A stretch of DNA of 6,672 nt. Origin: Candidatus Omnitrophota bacterium. GTDB taxonomy: Bacteria > Omnitrophota > Gorgyraeia > 2-02-FULL-51-18. Each line of letters begins with the position of its first letter. Positions within the stretch are counted from its first letter, which is position 1. The notes below the pieces were generated by a model. That model did not search any database and was not told where the DNA came from. It worked only from the letters and a program-made list of their open reading frames with translations. The DNA is taken from contig JAHFFM010000108.1 of assembly GCA_023247935.1 (NCBI GenBank), forward strand, positions 1 to 6,672, written 5' to 3'. Shown here in pieces: positions 5,077 through 6,672 of this stretch. Made by a program: the position numbers and the translations under genes.

Positions 5077-6099
5077 TCAACCAAAAAAGGTGCGCGCCAT
5101 GTCGTAATAGTCAGGCTCCACAGTTTTGAGCTTTTTCACAGCATCCTCAATGGCTATGGAAACAATTTCCGTGCCTCTCAAGGCGACCATTTTTCCGAAT
5201 TCGCCTTTTTTGACCAGCTGTACGGCTTTTTCGCCAAAGCGGGTTCCCAACACGCGGTCATAAGCGGTGGCGCTTCCTCCGCGTTGAATATGCCCGAGAA
5301 CAGCGGTGCGCGTTTCAAGCTTGGTGGTGTCTTCAATTTTCTTGGCCAAAAGCTCGCCAATCCCACCCAAACGCACATGCCCGAACTCATCCAGTTTTTT
5401 CTCCAAAAGAACTTCACTGCCGTCAAATTTGGCGCCTTCGGCAACCACGATAATGCTGAAAAATTTGCCGCGTTCAATTCTTTTTTGGATCACTTCCACA
5501 ACTTCTTTCATTTTAATGGGAACTTCGGGAATAAGAATCAAATCCGCGCCGCCCGCGATGCCTGAATGAAGCGCGATCCAACCCGCGTGGCGACCCATGA
5601 CTTCCACGACCATGATGCGGCGATGGCTTTCCGCTGTGCTATGCAGCCTATCAATGGCTTCCATGGCGATATTCACCGCGGTATCAAAACCAAATGTCAC
5701 ATCCGTTCCTGATAAGTCGTTATCAATGGTTTTGGGAACGCCGACAACAGGAAGACCGTCTTTGTAAAATTTATTGGCAACGCCCAAAGTATCTTCGCCG
5801 CCCACGGTAATCAACGCGTCCAATTCTAATTTCTTAAAATTGGCCTTAGCTTTTTCCGTAGCGCCGGGATCTTTGTAGGGATTGGTGCGGCTGGTGCCAA
5901 GAATGGTTCCTCCGCGATGAATGATTCCGGAAACGGACGTGGCATCCAAATCAAATGTCTCAGCCTCAACCAAACCTTTCCAGCCATTTCGAATTCCAAT
6001 TATTTTATACCCTTCACGGATCGACGTTCTAACCGCTGCACGAATAACAGGATTAAGTCCGGGGCAATCACCACCGCCCGTTAAGATGCCTAATTTCAT
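5077..6099 (-). CDS. pfp: 6-phosphofructokinase, pyrophosphate-type active site
   Basis: The 340-residue cytoplasmic enzyme phosphorylates fructose 6-phosphate to fructose 1,6-bisphosphate. It has the N-terminal GILTGGGDCPGLN (4-16), GGEDT (100-104), PKTIDND (122-128, catalytic Asp126), MGRHAGW (168-174), and HIQRGGSATAYDR in the C-terminal half. Two donor-site positions decide the phosphoryl donor. Where ATP enzymes have GGDGS, this has GGEDT, placing Asp103 at the Gly104 position of E. coli PfkA. Where they have PGTIDND, this has PKTIDND, with Lys in place of Gly. In known families Asp plus Lys marks pyrophosphate-dependent enzymes, so reversible PPi use is inferred. The length fits the short mixed-substrate (group III) PFKs. 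An AGGAGG lies 6 nt before the ATG (6097-6099), the best ribosome-binding site in the window, and it overlaps the end of accC. Confidence 0.93.
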   Translation of the reverse strand: MKLGILTGGGDCPGLNPVIRAAVRTSIREGYKIIGIRNGWKGLVEAETFDLDATSVSGIIHRGGTILGTSRTNPYKDPGATEKAKANFKKLELDALITVGGEDTLGVANKFYKDGLPVVGVPKTIDNDLSGTDVTFGFDTAVNIAMEAIDRLHSTAESHRRIMVVEVMGRHAGWIALHSGIAGGADLILIPEVPIKMKEVVEVIQKRIERGKFFSIIVVAEGAKFDGSEVLLEKKLDEFGHVRLGGIGELLAKKIEDTTKLETRTAVLGHIQRGGSATAYDRVLGTRFGEKAVQLVKKGEFGKMVALRGTEIVSIAIEDAVKKLKTVEPDYYDMARTFFG

Positions 6100-6105
6100 C
6101 TAAAA

Positions 6106-6111
6106 CCTCCT
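6106..6111 (-). promoter_or_regulatory. Perfect Shine-Dalgarno for pfp
   Basis: AGGAGG lies 6 nt before the pfp ATG (6097-6099), immediately after the accC stop (6113-6115). It is much stronger than any other site in the window, which suggests high translation of the phosphofructokinase within the operon. Confidence 0.85.
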
Positions 6112-6112
6112 C

Positions 6113-6672
6113 TTAAGTTTTTTTTGCTTCTTCGTCCAAATTTTTATCAGGCCAATCTCCCAAAAGCCTTGGAATAAAATCCGTATAAACCTGCCCGCGC
6201 CTAAACAAGGGGCTTTTTAAAATTTCTTTGTGAATGGGAATCGTTGTTTTGATCGGCTCTATGACAAATTCCTCGAGTGATCTTTCCAGGACGCTGATCG
6301 CTTCGCCGCGGTTTCTTCCAAAAGCCATCAACTTCCCGATCATCGAATCATAATACGGCAAAACCGTGTAGCCGGCATGCGCATGACTGTCAAGCCGCAC
6401 TCCCGGACCTCCCGGCGCGTTGTAACGTTCGATTCGGCCCGGGCAAGGCGCAAAATTATTGGCCGGGTCTTCGGCGTTGATCCGGCATTCAATGGCGTGC
6501 CCCCGCAGCGGAACTTTGTCCTGTTTGCGAATAGATAATTTTTCGCCGGCTGCGATTCGAATCTGTTCTTTCACAATGTCAATGCCGGTAATCAATTCCG
6601 TGATGCCATGCTCGACCTGAATGCGCGTATTCATTTCAATAAAATAAAAATGCCCGTCCTCGTCCAGGAGAA
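6113..6672 (-). CDS. accC: Biotin carboxylase AccC, C-terminal part (5' end outside the window)
   Basis: About 186 residues at the C-terminus of the ATP-dependent biotin carboxylase subunit are visible. The subunit carboxylates the biotin on AccB for acetyl-CoA carboxylase. The frame is open to the window edge. It begins inside the catalytic block with FYFIEMNTRIQVEH, which holds the conserved Glu/Asn/Arg residues. GHAIECRINAEDP, FAPCPGRI, GGPGVRLDSHAHAGY and YYDSMIGKLMAFG follow, then the closing EPIKTTIPIH region. The usual EHPVTE after the catalytic block reads EHGITE, a substitution at a commonly Pro or Thr position. The protein ends at a normal AccC C-terminus with no biotinyl domain, which argues against a pyruvate or propionyl-CoA carboxylase fusion. 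pfp begins 13 nt after the stop. accB is expected upstream, outside the window. Confidence 0.93.
   Translation of the reverse strand, partial: LLDEDGHFYFIEMNTRIQVEHGITELITGIDIVKEQIRIAAGEKLSIRKQDKVPLRGHAIECRINAEDPANNFAPCPGRIERYNAPGGPGVRLDSHAHAGYTVLPYYDSMIGKLMAFGRNRGEAISVLERSLEEFVIEPIKTTIPIHKEILKSPLFRRGQVYTDFIPRLLGDWPDKNLDEEAKKT

Noticed and set aside
1..6672. CRISPR array, insertion sequence or integrase gene
   Set aside because: No regularly spaced repeats, transposase motifs or recombinase motifs are visible; the only repeats are the tRNA fragment and the palindromes described.

Overview
The window reads as one long minus-strand gene cluster, from position 6672 down to 1. It ends in a structured non-coding segment around a tRNA-Gly gene, followed by two more minus-strand genes. 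No convincing protein gene lies on the plus strand. ADP-heptose genes (gmhA, a stand-alone rfaE2) and an outer-envelope LytM-type lipoprotein point to a diderm, LPS-making bacterium. Moderate GC, tight gene packing, a pyrophosphate-type phosphofructokinase, mostly weak Shine-Dalgarno sites and a detached rfaE2 would fit an uncultured lineage such as Candidatus Omnitrophota. That placement is a guess from gene content, not a demonstrated assignment.

Layout in transcription order: accC (biotin carboxylase, 5' end outside the window); pfp (phosphofructokinase with pyrophosphate-type residues, behind a perfect AGGAGG); gmhA (sedoheptulose-7-phosphate isomerase); rfaE2 (heptose-1-phosphate adenylyltransferase); thiD2 (small monofunctional HMP-P kinase); thiE (thiamine-phosphate synthase); and a PfkB-family kinase. 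Neighbouring genes overlap or are 10-14 nt apart, apart from a long 140-nt overlap between thiD2 and thiE, so they probably form one operon. It mixes fatty-acid, glycolytic, heptose and thiamine functions.

Positions 1513-2066 are non-coding. In transcription order they hold a large hairpin (1950-2059), tRNA-Gly(CCC) with encoded CCA (1867-1940), a spacer of about 170 bp with its own hairpin, a 22-bp exact duplicate of the tRNA 3' end (1678-1699), and, directly abutting it, a 105-bp palindromic element with perfect 27-bp arms (1573-1677). After this come a lipoprotein with a degenerate LytM/M23 domain and an AAA-type ATPase that runs off the window.

The points most worth a second look are: (1) the tRNA 3'-end duplication joined to the palindromic element, which resembles a remnant or miniature tRNA-targeting element; (2) the thiD2/thiE pair, which looks like a fused gene broken by one base or joined by frameshifting; (3) a LytM lipoprotein that has lost its metal ligands, next to an ATPase; (4) pyrophosphate-type active-site residues in the phosphofructokinase; (5) a heptose module with no clear kinase, next to an unassigned PfkB kinase. 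I did not find a clearly new multi-gene defence or biosynthetic system.
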